Source: Rhizobium leguminosarum
GTDB taxonomy: Bacteria; Pseudomonadota; Alphaproteobacteria; Rhizobiales; Rhizobiaceae
Length of the DNA: 54,005 nt
Direction of reading: 5' to 3'
Assembly (NCBI RefSeq): GCF_001652265.1
Contig: NZ_LWBS01000416.1
Location: 1 to 54,005, forward strand
The position numbers were made by a program, and so were the translations under genes. Below are positions 16,922-26,380 of this stretch, in pieces (within the stretch, counting starts at the first letter, position 1; the number at the start of each line of letters is the position of its first letter). The notes beneath the pieces were generated by a model, which did not search any database, was not told the origin of the DNA, and was given only the letters and a program-made list of their open reading frames with translations.

Positions 16922-18214
16922 CTTGTCGCGAAGCGCAAACCACGACAAGGCGAGGAAAAGCAACGGCGCCCGCATGCGGGCTCCGCCGGGAAACGCGGGA
17001 ATATCGAGCGATGTGAAGAGGTCGAGATCGCCCGATTTTCCAAGCACCGTTTCCGCATAGAGCTTGCCACAGTAGTTTGACAGCATGACGCCATGGCCGG
17101 AATAACCGCCGATCGAGATGACGCCGGGCATGACCTCGCGCACGAAAGGCTGGCGCGGCAGGGTGATGCCGACGCTGCCGCCCCAGGCATGGGTGATCTC
17201 GATGTCCTTCAGATCAGGATAGACCTCGGCAATCTGCCGGCGGATGTGTTGCGAAATGTCCCGCGGATTGTCCGACGTATAGGCTTCACGCCCGCCGAAC
17301 AGCAGGCGTCCGTCGCCGAATTTGCGGAAATAGCGCACGACGAAACGCGAATCGGCCACGGCCTCGCCCCCCGGCAGCACATCGGGATGCCCGTCGAGCG
17401 GCGCCGTGGCGCCGATGAAGGAGCGGATCGGCATGACATGGCTTGCCGTTACCGGCTCCAGATTGCCGATATAGCCGTTGCAGGCGATCAGTGCGCGCTC
17501 AGCGGTGATCGTCCCGCTTTCGGTTTCGATCGTCACCTTGCCGCCGCCCTGGCGGATCGCCGTTGCTCTGGTCATCTCGAAGATTTCAGCGCCGGCATTG
17601 GCAGCGACCCGCGCCAGCCCCACCAGCAGCTTCAGTGGATGAATGTGGCCGGTGCCGACATCGCGCACGCCGCAATGGAAACGCTTCGAGCCGAGCCTCT
17701 CCTGCGTTTCGTTCTCGTCCATGAAGCGCAGATGCGGGTAGTCGTAGCGGAAGGCGGCGATCTCGGCATTTTCGTAATAGGCGCGCTTGTAGCTCGCCTT
17801 GTGTGCGACGTTGAGCTGGCCGGGCACATAGTCGATCTCGATCTGATGCTCGCGGGCGAAATCGATGAGATGGCGTTTGGCCGCCTCGGCTAGATCGAAC
17901 AGCGCCTTCGAGCGTTCGTAGCCGATCTTCTCCTCGAGTTCTTCCGGCCACCATCGCTGGCCGGTGCCGAGTTGACCGCCATTGCGCCCGGACGCCCCGT
18001 CGCCGAAGCGGCAGGCCTCGATCAGCACCACTGAAACGCCTGCTTTGGCAAGATTATAGGCGGCCTGCAGGCCGGTATAGCCGCCGCCGACGATGGCGAC
18101 GTCGCATGTTCTCGAGCCGTCGAGAGCGGCATAGGTGGGCCGCTCGCCGACCGTTGCCTGATACCAGGACAGCCCGGGCGCGATCGGGCTCTGCCATGTC
18201 TCCTGCGATGCCAT
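16916..18214 (-). CDS. FAD-dependent amine oxidoreductase, PuuB/OrdL-like
   Basis: A 432-aa flavoprotein of the DAO family. The N-terminal dinucleotide fold is VAIVGGGYTGLQAAYNLAKAG (about residues 38-58), followed by GASGRNGGQLGTGQRWW, typical of gamma-glutamylputrescine oxidase. A C-terminal GGYSGHGVMLSNYCGK closes the FAD site. It probably oxidises gamma-glutamylputrescine to the aldehyde. The GS-family gene 9 bp upstream supplies the matching ligase, making a Puu-type pair; a putrescine transporter lies about 12 kb further on. The last residues read FLALSWFALRDKF. Substrate assignment is an inference from the pair; another N-alkyl amino acid remains possible. Confidence 0.9.
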   Translation of the reverse strand: MASQETWQSPIAPGLSWYQATVGERPTYAALDGSRTCDVAIVGGGYTGLQAAYNLAKAGVSVVLIEACRFGDGASGRNGGQLGTGQRWWPEELEEKIGYERSKALFDLAEAAKRHLIDFAREHQIEIDYVPGQLNVAHKASYKRAYYENAEIAAFRYDYPHLRFMDENETQERLGSKRFHCGVRDVGTGHIHPLKLLVGLARVAANAGAEIFEMTRATAIRQGGGKVTIETESGTITAERALIACNGYIGNLEPVTASHVMPIRSFIGATAPLDGHPDVLPGGEAVADSRFVVRYFRKFGDGRLLFGGREAYTSDNPRDISQHIRRQIAEVYPDLKDIEITHAWGGSVGITLPRQPFVREVMPGVISIGGYSGHGVMLSNYCGKLYAETVLGKSGDLDLFTSLDIPAFPGGARMRAPLLFLALSWFALRDKF

Positions 18215-18223
18215 GATGGTCCC

Positions 18224-19660
18224 TCACACGTTGAGCAGAAGGAATTCCCGCTCCCAAGGGCTGATCACCTGCATGAAGGTTTCGAACTCGCCGCGCTTGA
18301 CGCCGGCATAAAGGCCGATGAACTGCTTGCCGAACATCTCCTCGAAGGCGGGTTCGTCCTCGAGGAGCGCCACGGCTTCCAGCAGGCCGCGCGGCAGGTC
18401 GATCGAGCCCTCATTGGCCGAATCCTCCGTCGGCGCCGTCGGCTCGATCTCGTTCATGATTCCGAGCAGGCCGGAGGCGAGCGAGGCGGCGAGTGCGAGA
18501 TAGGGGTTGGCGTCCGAACTCGGCAGCCGGTTTTCCACGCGCCGCGCTTGCGGATCGGAAACCGGCACGCGGAACGCCGTCGTCCGGTTGTCGTAGCCCC
18601 AGGCATTGTTGACTGGGCAGGACATATCCGGCTGCAGGCGCCGGTAGGAATTCACGTAGGGTGCAAGCATCGCCATCGCGCTCGGCACGAATTTCTGCAT
18701 GCCGCCGATGAAATGGAAAAATTCCTTCGAAGCCGAGCCATCGGCATTGGAGAAGATGTTCTTGCCGGTCTCGATATCGACCACCGACTGGTGGATATGC
18801 ATCGCCGAACCCGGCTGGCCCTGCATCGGCTTGGCCATGAAGGTCGCATAGATGTCGTGTTTCAGCGCCGCCTCGCGGATCGTCCGCTTGAACAGGAACA
18901 CCTGGTCGGCAAGTTCGATCGGATTGCCGTGGCGCAGGTTGATCTCCATCTGCGCCGGTCCCTCTTCGTGGATCAGCGTATCGATCTCCAGCCCCTGCTT
19001 CTCCGAGAAATGATAGACGTCGTCGATCAGTTCGTCGAACTCGTTGATGCCGGCGATCGAATAGCCCTGGCCGCCGAGGATCGAGCGGCCGGAGCGGCCT
19101 TTGGGCGGGTGCAGCGGATAGTCGGGATCGTCGTTCTTGGCGACGAGATAGAATTCGATCTCGGGCGCTACGATCGGTTTCCAGCCGCGTTCGTGATAGA
19201 GGCTCATGATGCGCTTCAGCACGTTGCGCGGCGTATAGGGCACTTCGCCGCCGTCCGAATCGACGATGTCGCAGATCACCTGCGCCGTCGGGTCTGTTTC
19301 CCAGGGCACGACCGAAAGCGTCGAAAGGTCGGGCATCAGCTTCAGGTCGCTGTCGCGCGGCTCGTATCGGAAGCTCTCCGTCTCGTCTGGATATTCGCCC
19401 GAAATCGTGTGCCGGTAGATCGCTGAAGGCAGCGCCAGCGACGTGTTCGAGGTGAATTTCGAGCTCGGCATCATTTTGCCGCGCGCAACGCCGGCAAGGT
19501 CCGGCGTGATGCATTCGATGTCTTCGATGCCCCTGTCCCTCAGCCACCGCGCTGCTTCCTTCCAGTTCGCAACGCCGCGCAGGGATCCGGGCTCCGGGGG
19601 AGTTTTCTTCGAGGCGGGTACGTTTCTGGCAGGCTTCAGCGTCGTCTTTTTTGGGGACAT
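18224..19660 (-). CDS. Glutamine-synthetase-family ligase, probable gamma-glutamylputrescine synthetase
   Basis: A 478-aa member of the GS family (type I/III fold). Metal and ATP-binding blocks are visible: VAPEIEFYLV, EEGPAQMEINLRHG, GSAMHIHQS and VSDPQARRVENRLPSSDANP. The N-terminus is a short basic extension rich in Lys and Pro. The adenylylation-site block of true GlnA is not seen, which suits PuuA-like ligases that join glutamate to an amine. Start ATG 19660 (MSPKKTTLKP) is chosen, although no strong ribosome site precedes it; the frame reaches further up only through a TTG at 19711. First gene of an operon with the PuuB-like oxidase. Confidence 0.88.
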   Translation of the reverse strand: MSPKKTTLKPARNVPASKKTPPEPGSLRGVANWKEAARWLRDRGIEDIECITPDLAGVARGKMMPSSKFTSNTSLALPSAIYRHTISGEYPDETESFRYEPRDSDLKLMPDLSTLSVVPWETDPTAQVICDIVDSDGGEVPYTPRNVLKRIMSLYHERGWKPIVAPEIEFYLVAKNDDPDYPLHPPKGRSGRSILGGQGYSIAGINEFDELIDDVYHFSEKQGLEIDTLIHEEGPAQMEINLRHGNPIELADQVFLFKRTIREAALKHDIYATFMAKPMQGQPGSAMHIHQSVVDIETGKNIFSNADGSASKEFFHFIGGMQKFVPSAMAMLAPYVNSYRRLQPDMSCPVNNAWGYDNRTTAFRVPVSDPQARRVENRLPSSDANPYLALAASLASGLLGIMNEIEPTAPTEDSANEGSIDLPRGLLEAVALLEDEPAFEEMFGKQFIGLYAGVKRGEFETFMQVISPWEREFLLLNV

Positions 19661-19788
19661 GACACACCGGTTTGCGTTGATCGTGGCGCCATCATAACCA
19701 GACTTTGTCAATTGGCGAGGGGTGGCAAACGTTGACTTTCGCCCTTTGATGGAAAAAGAAGACGTGATTTTGATCGGGGAAAACGGGT

Positions 19789-20970
19789 TTGCAGCGCAAA
19801 AGCGACGTCATCGTCATCGGCGCCGGGGCGGCGGGCCTGATGGCGGCCATCCGCGCGGGAAAACGCGGCCGCTCGGTCCTGGTCCTCGACCATGCCAGGG
19901 CGCCTGGCGAGAAGATCCGCATATCCGGCGGCGGCCGCTGCAATTTCACCAATATCCATGCCGGACCGAAGAATTTCCTCTCCGCCAATCCGCATTTCTG
20001 CAAGTCGGCGCTCGCCCGTTTCACGCCCGCCGATTTCATCGCCATGGTCGACCGCCATGGCATCGCCTGGCACGAGAAGACGCTGGGCCAGCTTTTCTGC
20101 GACGATAGCGCCAGGGACATCATCCGCATGCTGCTGGATGAGATGCGCATGGCCGGGGCGGTGCTCCATCTTGGTACCGAGATCTCCGGCGTTGAAAGGA
20201 TGGACTCAGGCTTCCGCGTCTCGACCGGTCAGGACACCTATGAAGCATCGTCGCTGATCGTCGCCACCGGCGGCAAGTCGATCCCGAAGATGGGCGCCAC
20301 CGGCTTTGCCTATCGCCTCGCCGAGCAGTTCGGCCTGGCCGTGCTCGAAACCCGCCCCGGCCTCGTGCCGTTGACGCTCGATCCCGGCCTGCTGGAGAGC
20401 ATCGCGCCGCTTGCCGGCATTGCCGCCCCTGCCGAAATCCGACATGGCAGGACCGGTTTCCGCGAGGCGCTGCTGTTCACCCATCGAGGGCTGAGCGGAC
20501 CCGCTATCCTGCAGATCTCCTCGCACTGGCGCGAAGGCGACGAGATCGTCGTTGCGATTGAACCGGATATCGACATTGCGGTGCATCTGAAGGCGGCAAA
20601 ACAGCTCAATGGCCGTCAGTCGCCGCAGACGGCACTCGGCGACATCCTTCCGAAGCGGCTGGCACAATTTCTCGTCGAACGCGAAAAGATCTCCGGCAAC
20701 ATGGCCGACCTGCCTGACAAGGCGCTGCTGCGCCTTGCCGCCGGCGCCCAGAACTGGGCCGTCAAACCGTCCGGCTCGGAAGGTTATCGCACCGCCGAAG
20801 TGACGCTCGGCGGCATCGACACGGCAGCGCTCGATTCCCGCAGCATGGAAGCAAAAGCCGTGCCCGGCCTTTATTTCATCGGCGAATGCGTCGACGTCAC
20901 CGGCTGGCTCGGCGGCTATAATTTTCAGTGGGCCTGGGCTTCCGGTTTTGCCGCCGGCGAATGCGTCTAA
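19789..20970 (+). CDS. NAD(P)/FAD-dependent oxidoreductase, HI0933/BaiN family
   Basis: A 393-aa flavoprotein. The N-terminal FAD fold is VIVIGAGAAGLMAAIRAGKRG, followed by the family signature KIRISGGGRCNFTN and C-terminal GGYNFQWAWASGFAAGE. The family has no settled physiological substrate; members are often annotated as flavoproteins or BaiN-like. The start is TTG 19789: upstream the frame meets TGA at 19771 with no ATG or GTG between, so TTG is forced. GGGGAAAA lies just upstream. Divergent from the GS gene with only about 130 bp between starts. Cytoplasmic; no signal peptide. Confidence 0.93.
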   Translation: MQRKSDVIVIGAGAAGLMAAIRAGKRGRSVLVLDHARAPGEKIRISGGGRCNFTNIHAGPKNFLSANPHFCKSALARFTPADFIAMVDRHGIAWHEKTLGQLFCDDSARDIIRMLLDEMRMAGAVLHLGTEISGVERMDSGFRVSTGQDTYEASSLIVATGGKSIPKMGATGFAYRLAEQFGLAVLETRPGLVPLTLDPGLLESIAPLAGIAAPAEIRHGRTGFREALLFTHRGLSGPAILQISSHWREGDEIVVAIEPDIDIAVHLKAAKQLNGRQSPQTALGDILPKRLAQFLVEREKISGNMADLPDKALLRLAAGAQNWAVKPSGSEGYRTAEVTLGGIDTAALDSRSMEAKAVPGLYFIGECVDVTGWLGGYNFQWAWASGFAAGECV

Positions 20971-21120
20971 AGCCCCCTTGTTTCGATACATGTAGTGGGC
21001 CTAAAGCCGCTGCACATTTTTTGATATGTCTTAGAAATATCCGGAGATACCGATTCAAGACTTCTTAATAGAGGTGCGCCATCCTGTCTCAATTGGCGGT
21101 TTGTAAGGTCGTTCCTACTT

Positions 21121-21221
21121 ACAGCGCCGCGCGTCTTTTAGACGCGCAAAGGACGCTGTAACATTTTGAATGGCTGCATAATTTTATCCTTAAATCGATT
21201 CCGATTTAAGGAATTATGCAG
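21121..21221. repeat. Composite palindrome P4, copy 1
   Basis: Two hairpins in tandem. The first (21121-21159) pairs ACAGCG with CGCTGT and GCGCGTCT with AGACGCGC. The second (21174-21221) pairs CTGCATAATT with AATTATGCAG and CCTTAAATCG with CGATTTAAGG around loop ATTC. A second copy of the first hairpin lies at 36990-37029, differing by a few bases. Confidence 0.85.
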
Positions 21222-21286
21222 TAAGCTTTACCGGCAAGCCGATTTGTTGGATTGTTGTTGTGTCAGAGAGAAGTGAGGTTTCGATC

Positions 21287-21430
21287 ATGAACAGAAACGC
21301 ACGACGCGCCCGCGCCATCGCAATTGCCGAAGCAAAGCCGAACGCTCGAATGGTCGCCCTGCGCTATCTGATGCTTGCAGCCGGCGCCACCGCCGCCAGC
21401 CTCGCGCTGCTGCTCTCGCATTTCATCTGA
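21287..21430 (+). CDS. Small membrane peptide, 47 aa
   Basis: An ATG frame of 47 codons: a basic start (MNRNARRARAIAIAEAKPN), then one hydrophobic segment from about residue 27 to 47 (YLMLAAGATAASLALLLSHF), ending at TGA. GTGAGG lies ten bases ahead of the start. Arg-rich head and single membrane span suggest an inner-membrane peptide with its N-terminus in the cytoplasm. Codon third positions are G/C rich like neighbouring genes. No family is recognised. It lies alone between the BaiN-like gene and a chemoreceptor gene. Confidence 0.55.
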   Translation: MNRNARRARAIAIAEAKPNARMVALRYLMLAAGATAASLALLLSHFI

Positions 21431-21743
21431 TCCCGTCCGCGGGCCTGGAGCTGACGTTCCGGCATGGTGATCACCTCACCGCGACGACGCGGCTCATAAT
21501 TTTGCAACTATTTCACCGCCTTGGCTTAACCCGCTGTCACCGCTTATCCGAAAATTAATATCTAATCTGACACAATTGCCCGCGAATATTTGGGCATCTC
21601 CAAGTTGTTTGGACATGAACTGGCAATGACTGCCGCCTGGCTTCCGGGTTCCCCAATGTAAAATAAGAACAGCTCGATGTGCACCCGGCTGGCGCCATGT
21701 GGCCGCCTGCGGGAGGAGTGGTGTATGAAAGGCCCGGAACGCC

Positions 21744-24275
21744 ATGTTGATTGATAAGATTCTTTCCCGCTTCAGGATCAAGACGAAGGTTTTGATCTTC
21801 GTTCTGCCTTTCGTCGTCACCATTTCGGCGGTGGGCCTGACGGGCCTCTACGCTTCGGGACTTCTGCAGGGCCGCATGGAAATATCCAACAGCGTGCTGC
21901 AGTCGCTGAGCGGCTTCAAGGATCTCTATGGTTCGATGGACGATTTCCTGCGCGTCACCAGTCCTGAGGCGCGCGACAAGCTGATCGCGGATCTCAAGAC
22001 CCAGCAAGGCGTGCTCGACCAGACGCTGAACCAGGTTGGTGACGAGGCCGCCGGCCGCGACAGCCTTGCGGAGGCCTCGCGCCGCACCAAGGACATTTCG
22101 GGCGTCGTCGACAAGCTCTGGGCGCTGCACGAGCAGGAGCAGGCATTGCATGAGCAGATCGACGCAGCGCAGAAGAGCGTGATCAGCACCCGCTTCACTG
22201 TGTCCTACCAGGCCGAAGAATTGCAGAGCACCGTCCAGAGCGACGAGAGCGCCGCCACCAGCACCCTTCGCACCGCCGACCGCCTGCTGAAGGGCGGCGA
22301 TTTTCTCGGCACCGTCGCCAGCGGCTTCAGCAAGCCGCAGACACCACAGGACAAGATCGCCTTCATCAACGAACAGATGCCTGAGATCATCAAATCGCAG
22401 CGTCTGATTGCCATCTCCGTTCCGAGCAATCAGAAGAATGTCATCGAGGCACTGGCTGCGACCATCGACGGCATCAAGGCGATCGTGCAGACACCCAATC
22501 CGACCGATGAAACCGCCACGGAGCTCGGCCGTCTCGTTTCGCGCTTCCGCCAGACCTCGACCTATACGCAGCTGACCGCCACACAGAAAATGCGTGACGC
22601 GACCCAGGAATTCGCCGCGCTCGACGGCCGGATTGCCCAGGCCAACTCGGTGCTGCAGGATACGCGGCGTCTCGAAAATTCCGTCTATTCGCTGCAGATC
22701 GTTCTTTCCGATTTTCTCGCCGACTCCAGCAAGGAAAATCTCGTGCGCCTGCAGCAGCAGGCCGGCACGCTCGGCAAGGACATGCAGGTGCTGGTCACCA
22801 GCGCCAAGGGCATGGGCTTTGCCGAAGGCATATCAGGTGCGATTCAGCCGGCGCTCGACGTCATCTCCGGCGGCGGTTCGAAGATCGTCGACACGATCGG
22901 CGAGCGCGTCACGGCCTATGCCGCGGCCCGCCAGGAGCTCGACCAGATCTGGAAAAAGCTGACCGATTTCGCCGAACTGCAGAAGCAGACAGCCGGCACC
23001 GAGCGCACCCAGGCAAACAGCATCTCCGTCATGACCACCGGTCTCGGTATCCTGCTGTCGATCCTCGGCGGCATTGCCTTGGTGCTGACGCTGCAGCGCC
23101 CGATCAGCCATATCACCGCCGCCATGCGCCGCATCGCCGAAGGGGCGCTGGATACCAGCATCTCCGGCGAACAACGCCACGATGAAATCGGCGACATGGC
23201 CCGCGCGCTCGGCATCTTCAAGGAAAACGCCATCTCGAAAATCCGCATCGAGGAGCAGAGCGACGAGGAACGCGCCGCCGCCGAACACGAGCGCCAGCGC
23301 AACGACGCCGAAAAGCGAGAGATGGACCGTCAGATCGAATTTGCGGTCAATGCGCTCGCCGCCGGCCTCGAACGCATGTCGCAGGGCGATATCTCGACGA
23401 CGATCGAAACGCCCTTCATCGGCCGTCTCGAACAGCTGCGCCAGGATTTCAACGGTTCGATGATGCGCCTGCAGGCGACGATGAGCCAGATCCGCGACAA
23501 TGTCGAACTGATCCAGGGCAACGGCAACCAGATGGCCCAGTCGGCCGAGGACCTCTCCAAGCGCACCGAACAGCAGGCTGCATCGCTCGAAGAGACCGCG
23601 GCTGCCGTCGATGAAATCACCGTCACGGTCCGTTCGTCGGCCGAACGCGCCAAGGATGCCGACCAGATTGTCCGCCAGGCCAAGCGCAGCGCCGATGATT
23701 CCGCCGTCGTCGTCAGCAATGCGATCGACGCGATGGGCCGCATCGAGGATGCCTCGCGCCAGATCGAGCAGATCATCGGCGTCATCGACGAGATCGCCTT
23801 CCAGACCAATCTCCTGGCGCTCAACGCCGGCATCGAGGCAGCACGCGCCGGTGAGGCCGGCAAGGGCTTCGCGGTAGTCGCGATGGAAGTCCGTGAACTG
23901 GCCCAGCGCTCCGCAGCCGCGGCACAGGAGATCAAGGGGCTGATCAACAAGTCGACCAACGAGGTCAATTCCGGCTCGCAATTCGTGCAGGAGACCGGCA
24001 CGGTGCTCGCCAAGATCAGCGCCCAGATCGTAACGATCAGCCAGCATGTCGAGATGATCGCCCGCGCCAGCCACGACCAGTCTAACGCGCTGCAGAGCGT
24101 CAACGCGACTGTCAACCAAATGGACCAGATGACGCAGCAGAACGCCGCCATGGTGGAGGAAACGACCGCCGCCAGCCGCGAACTGGCCGACGAGGCCGAT
24201 TCGCTGCGCCGGCTCATCCAGCAGTTCAAGATCGACGGCGAGGCGGCCGCCGCGCCGGTCTACCGCGCCGCCTGA
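21744..24275 (+). CDS. Methyl-accepting chemotaxis protein with long helical sensor domain
   Basis: An 843-aa chemoreceptor. Membrane spans at about residues 16-40 and 429-451 enclose a periplasmic sensor of nearly 390 residues that looks almost wholly alpha-helical; this is longer than the usual 150-residue sensor and matches helical-bimodular types. A HAMP domain follows (about 452-505), then a linker rich in Glu/Arg and a second HAMP-like segment. The signalling hairpin tip contains FQTNLLALNAGIEAARAGE at about 680-700. No C-terminal NWETF-type pentapeptide is present. It should pass a ligand signal to CheA/CheW; the ligand is unknown. A terminator follows at 24301. Confidence 0.95.
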   Translation: MLIDKILSRFRIKTKVLIFVLPFVVTISAVGLTGLYASGLLQGRMEISNSVLQSLSGFKDLYGSMDDFLRVTSPEARDKLIADLKTQQGVLDQTLNQVGDEAAGRDSLAEASRRTKDISGVVDKLWALHEQEQALHEQIDAAQKSVISTRFTVSYQAEELQSTVQSDESAATSTLRTADRLLKGGDFLGTVASGFSKPQTPQDKIAFINEQMPEIIKSQRLIAISVPSNQKNVIEALAATIDGIKAIVQTPNPTDETATELGRLVSRFRQTSTYTQLTATQKMRDATQEFAALDGRIAQANSVLQDTRRLENSVYSLQIVLSDFLADSSKENLVRLQQQAGTLGKDMQVLVTSAKGMGFAEGISGAIQPALDVISGGGSKIVDTIGERVTAYAAARQELDQIWKKLTDFAELQKQTAGTERTQANSISVMTTGLGILLSILGGIALVLTLQRPISHITAAMRRIAEGALDTSISGEQRHDEIGDMARALGIFKENAISKIRIEEQSDEERAAAEHERQRNDAEKREMDRQIEFAVNALAAGLERMSQGDISTTIETPFIGRLEQLRQDFNGSMMRLQATMSQIRDNVELIQGNGNQMAQSAEDLSKRTEQQAASLEETAAAVDEITVTVRSSAERAKDADQIVRQAKRSADDSAVVVSNAIDAMGRIEDASRQIEQIIGVIDEIAFQTNLLALNAGIEAARAGEAGKGFAVVAMEVRELAQRSAAAAQEIKGLINKSTNEVNSGSQFVQETGTVLAKISAQIVTISQHVEMIARASHDQSNALQSVNATVNQMDQMTQQNAAMVEETTAASRELADEADSLRRLIQQFKIDGEAAAAPVYRAA

Positions 24276-24300
24276 TCGTCGATCGATCCGTCTTCACGCG

Positions 24301-24334
24301 AACGGCCCCGGACTTTCCGGGGCCGTTTCTATTT
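24301..24334 (+). terminator. Rho-independent terminator after the first chemoreceptor gene
   Basis: AACGGCCCCGG (24301-24311) and CCGGGGCCGTT (24317-24327) form a perfect 11-bp stem with a 5-base loop, followed by TCTATTT. It lies 25 bases after the stop codon. Confidence 0.88.
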
Positions 24335-24491
24335 ACTCTGCAAAATAGCGCCTCGATTGAGAAGATTTGAACGATGGAAGAATAGGTCGAATGCCCGGCA
24401 GCCTATCACGCCGGGATAATCGGAAAACGCTTGGAACGAGGCGATGAATATCTCCGACAGCGATGATTTACGGAGAATCTTCCTTAACGCT

Positions 24492-24507
24492 TTTAGTCTA
24501 AATTAAC
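24492..24507. promoter_or_regulatory. CtrA-box-like site upstream of the second chemoreceptor gene
   Basis: TTTA-GTCTAAA-TTAAC has one mismatch to the alphaproteobacterial CtrA box TTAA-N7-TTAAC and lies 25 bp before the ATG. AT-rich sequence around it makes chance occurrence possible. Confidence 0.4.
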
Positions 24508-24532
24508 CTTGGTTTATCTCCCGGGGGTCTCG

Positions 24533-26380
24533 ATGCTGCGCCTTTTCTCTACGTCGATCGTACGCCAGATCGTTGCGATCACGTTGTTTCTGCTGGCCAT
24601 CAGCACGGCCGCCATCGTCGGCGTGACCTATTACAATCTGAGCCATCAGGTCATGGACGGGGCCGTCTCCGACGCGAAGGACGCCGCCCGTGCGATGGCT
24701 GTCCTCTACGGCGCAGCTGATCAGGCTGCAAAGATCGAACTGAAGGACAATCGGCTTTCCACTGTCACGGAAGACGCCATTCCGGCCCTTGCCGATCATT
24801 CGCTGGTTGACCGCACCGCGCAGTCGATCGCCGGTGTCGCAACCATCTTCCAAAAGCAGGGCGGCGACTACGTCCGCATATCCACAAACGTCAAGAAGGA
24901 AAACGGCGACCGCGCCGTCGGCACCAAGCTGGTCGCCGATCATCCGGCCCAGCCGGTTCTCGCCAGGGGTGAGGCATATTACGGTCCGGCGGAGCTATTC
25001 GGCCGCAAGTTCATGACCGGCTATTTCCCGATCAAGAACGCCTCGAACGCCAATGTCGGCATTCTCTTCATCGGCATTCCGATGGAAGTCTATTTCCAGC
25101 GCATGTATGAGCTGCAGATGCTGGTTCTCGGCGTCGGCGCCATCGTCATGCTCATCGTCGGCGTTCTCGCCTTCTATGCGATCCGCCTGTCGGTGAAGCC
25201 TTTGCAGGCGCTGACCGCGAGCGTGCACTCGATTTCCGCGCGCGATCTCGAAGGAGCGATTCCCTGTATCGAAAAGAAGAACGAGTTCGGCGATATCGGC
25301 CGGGCTTTGGCGCTTTTCCGCGATAGCGCCCGCGCAAGGCGCGATCTGGAAACCCAAGCTGCCGAACAGCGCGCCTTGAGCGATGCCGAACGCGCCAGGA
25401 ACGATGTCGACAAGCGCTCGCTCGATGACCAGATCGACTTTGCCGTCAACCAGCTTGCCGCCGGCCTCGGGCGCCTGTCGCAGGGCGACGTCTCGCAAAC
25501 GATCGGCACGCCCTTCGTCGGTCGGCTTGAGCAGTTGCGCGTCGATTTCAACGCTTCTCTCTTGCGGCTCCAGGATACGCTGTCCGGTATCCGCGACAGT
25601 GCCTCGACGATCCAGCGCAACAGTGGCGCCGTCTCCGCCTCTGCCGGCGAACTTTCGAAACGCACCGAGGCGCAGGCGGCAAACCTCGAGGAGACCGCGG
25701 CCGCGGTGGAAGAGATCACCGTGACGGTTCGTTCCTCCGCCGAGCGTGCCCGTGAAGCCAACAATGTCGTGGCTGCGACCAAGAAGACGGCCGACAGTTC
25801 CGGCGCCGTCGTCGGGGATGCCGTCGCCGCCATGGATCGCATCGAGCAGGCCTCGCGGCGCATCGAGCAGATCATCGAGGTGATCGACGACATCGCCTTC
25901 CAGACCAATCTTCTGGCGCTGAATGCCGGCATCGAGGCGGCGCGCGCCGGCGAGGCGGGCAAGGGCTTTGCCGTCGTCGCCCAGGAGGTCCGCGAACTCG
26001 CCCAGCGTTCGGCCGATGCGGCGCGCGAGATCAAGTCGCTGATCGAGACATCGAGCCGGGAGGTGACGGCAGGCTCCGAACTGGTCCAGAAGACTGGCAG
26101 CGTCCTTGCCTCGATCAGCCAGGAGATCATCGCGATCAGTGGCCATGTCGAGACCATCGCCACCGCCAGCCGTGATCAGTCGGCCGCGCTGCAGGAGGTC
26201 AACGGTTCCGCGAACGCCATGGATCAGATGACCCAGAAGAACGCATCGATGGTTGCCGAGACGACGCAGGCAAGCCGCCTGCTTGCCGGCGAAGCCGATA
26301 CGCTGATGACGTTGATCGAGCGGTTCCGCATCGTCGCAGAAGCGGCACCGGCTCATCTCGCGGCAAGAAAAGTCGCCTGA
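24533..26380 (+). CDS. Methyl-accepting chemotaxis protein with Cache-type sensor
   Basis: A 615-aa chemoreceptor. Membrane spans lie at about residues 12-34 and 195-217. The roughly 160-residue periplasmic part (VTEDAIPALADHSLVDRTA, then YVRISTNVKKENG and GRKFMTGYFPIKN) fits the single Cache / Cache_3-Cache_2 fold, which often binds small organic acids or amino acids. HAMP follows at about 218-270. The signalling tip FQTNLLALNAGIEAARAGE is at about 452-470. Start ATG 24533 follows GGGGGT; an eight-codon upstream extension is possible but lacks support. The signalling half is close to that of the preceding receptor, so the two share a common origin in that half while the sensors differ. Confidence 0.95.
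   Translation: MLRLFSTSIVRQIVAITLFLLAISTAAIVGVTYYNLSHQVMDGAVSDAKDAARAMAVLYGAADQAAKIELKDNRLSTVTEDAIPALADHSLVDRTAQSIAGVATIFQKQGGDYVRISTNVKKENGDRAVGTKLVADHPAQPVLARGEAYYGPAELFGRKFMTGYFPIKNASNANVGILFIGIPMEVYFQRMYELQMLVLGVGAIVMLIVGVLAFYAIRLSVKPLQALTASVHSISARDLEGAIPCIEKKNEFGDIGRALALFRDSARARRDLETQAAEQRALSDAERARNDVDKRSLDDQIDFAVNQLAAGLGRLSQGDVSQTIGTPFVGRLEQLRVDFNASLLRLQDTLSGIRDSASTIQRNSGAVSASAGELSKRTEAQAANLEETAAAVEEITVTVRSSAERAREANNVVAATKKTADSSGAVVGDAVAAMDRIEQASRRIEQIIEVIDDIAFQTNLLALNAGIEAARAGEAGKGFAVVAQEVRELAQRSADAAREIKSLIETSSREVTAGSELVQKTGSVLASISQEIIAISGHVETIATASRDQSAALQEVNGSANAMDQMTQKNASMVAETTQASRLLAGEADTLMTLIERFRIVAEAAPAHLAARKVA

Larger units (their letters stand above)
20971..21743. other. Intergenic region with repeat P4 and a small gene
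   Basis: This 773-bp stretch contains the composite palindrome P4 (21121-21221) and a 47-codon membrane peptide gene (21287-21430), both listed separately. From 21431 to 21743 it forms the leader of the chemoreceptor gene. A clear promoter could not be placed. Confidence 0.6.
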
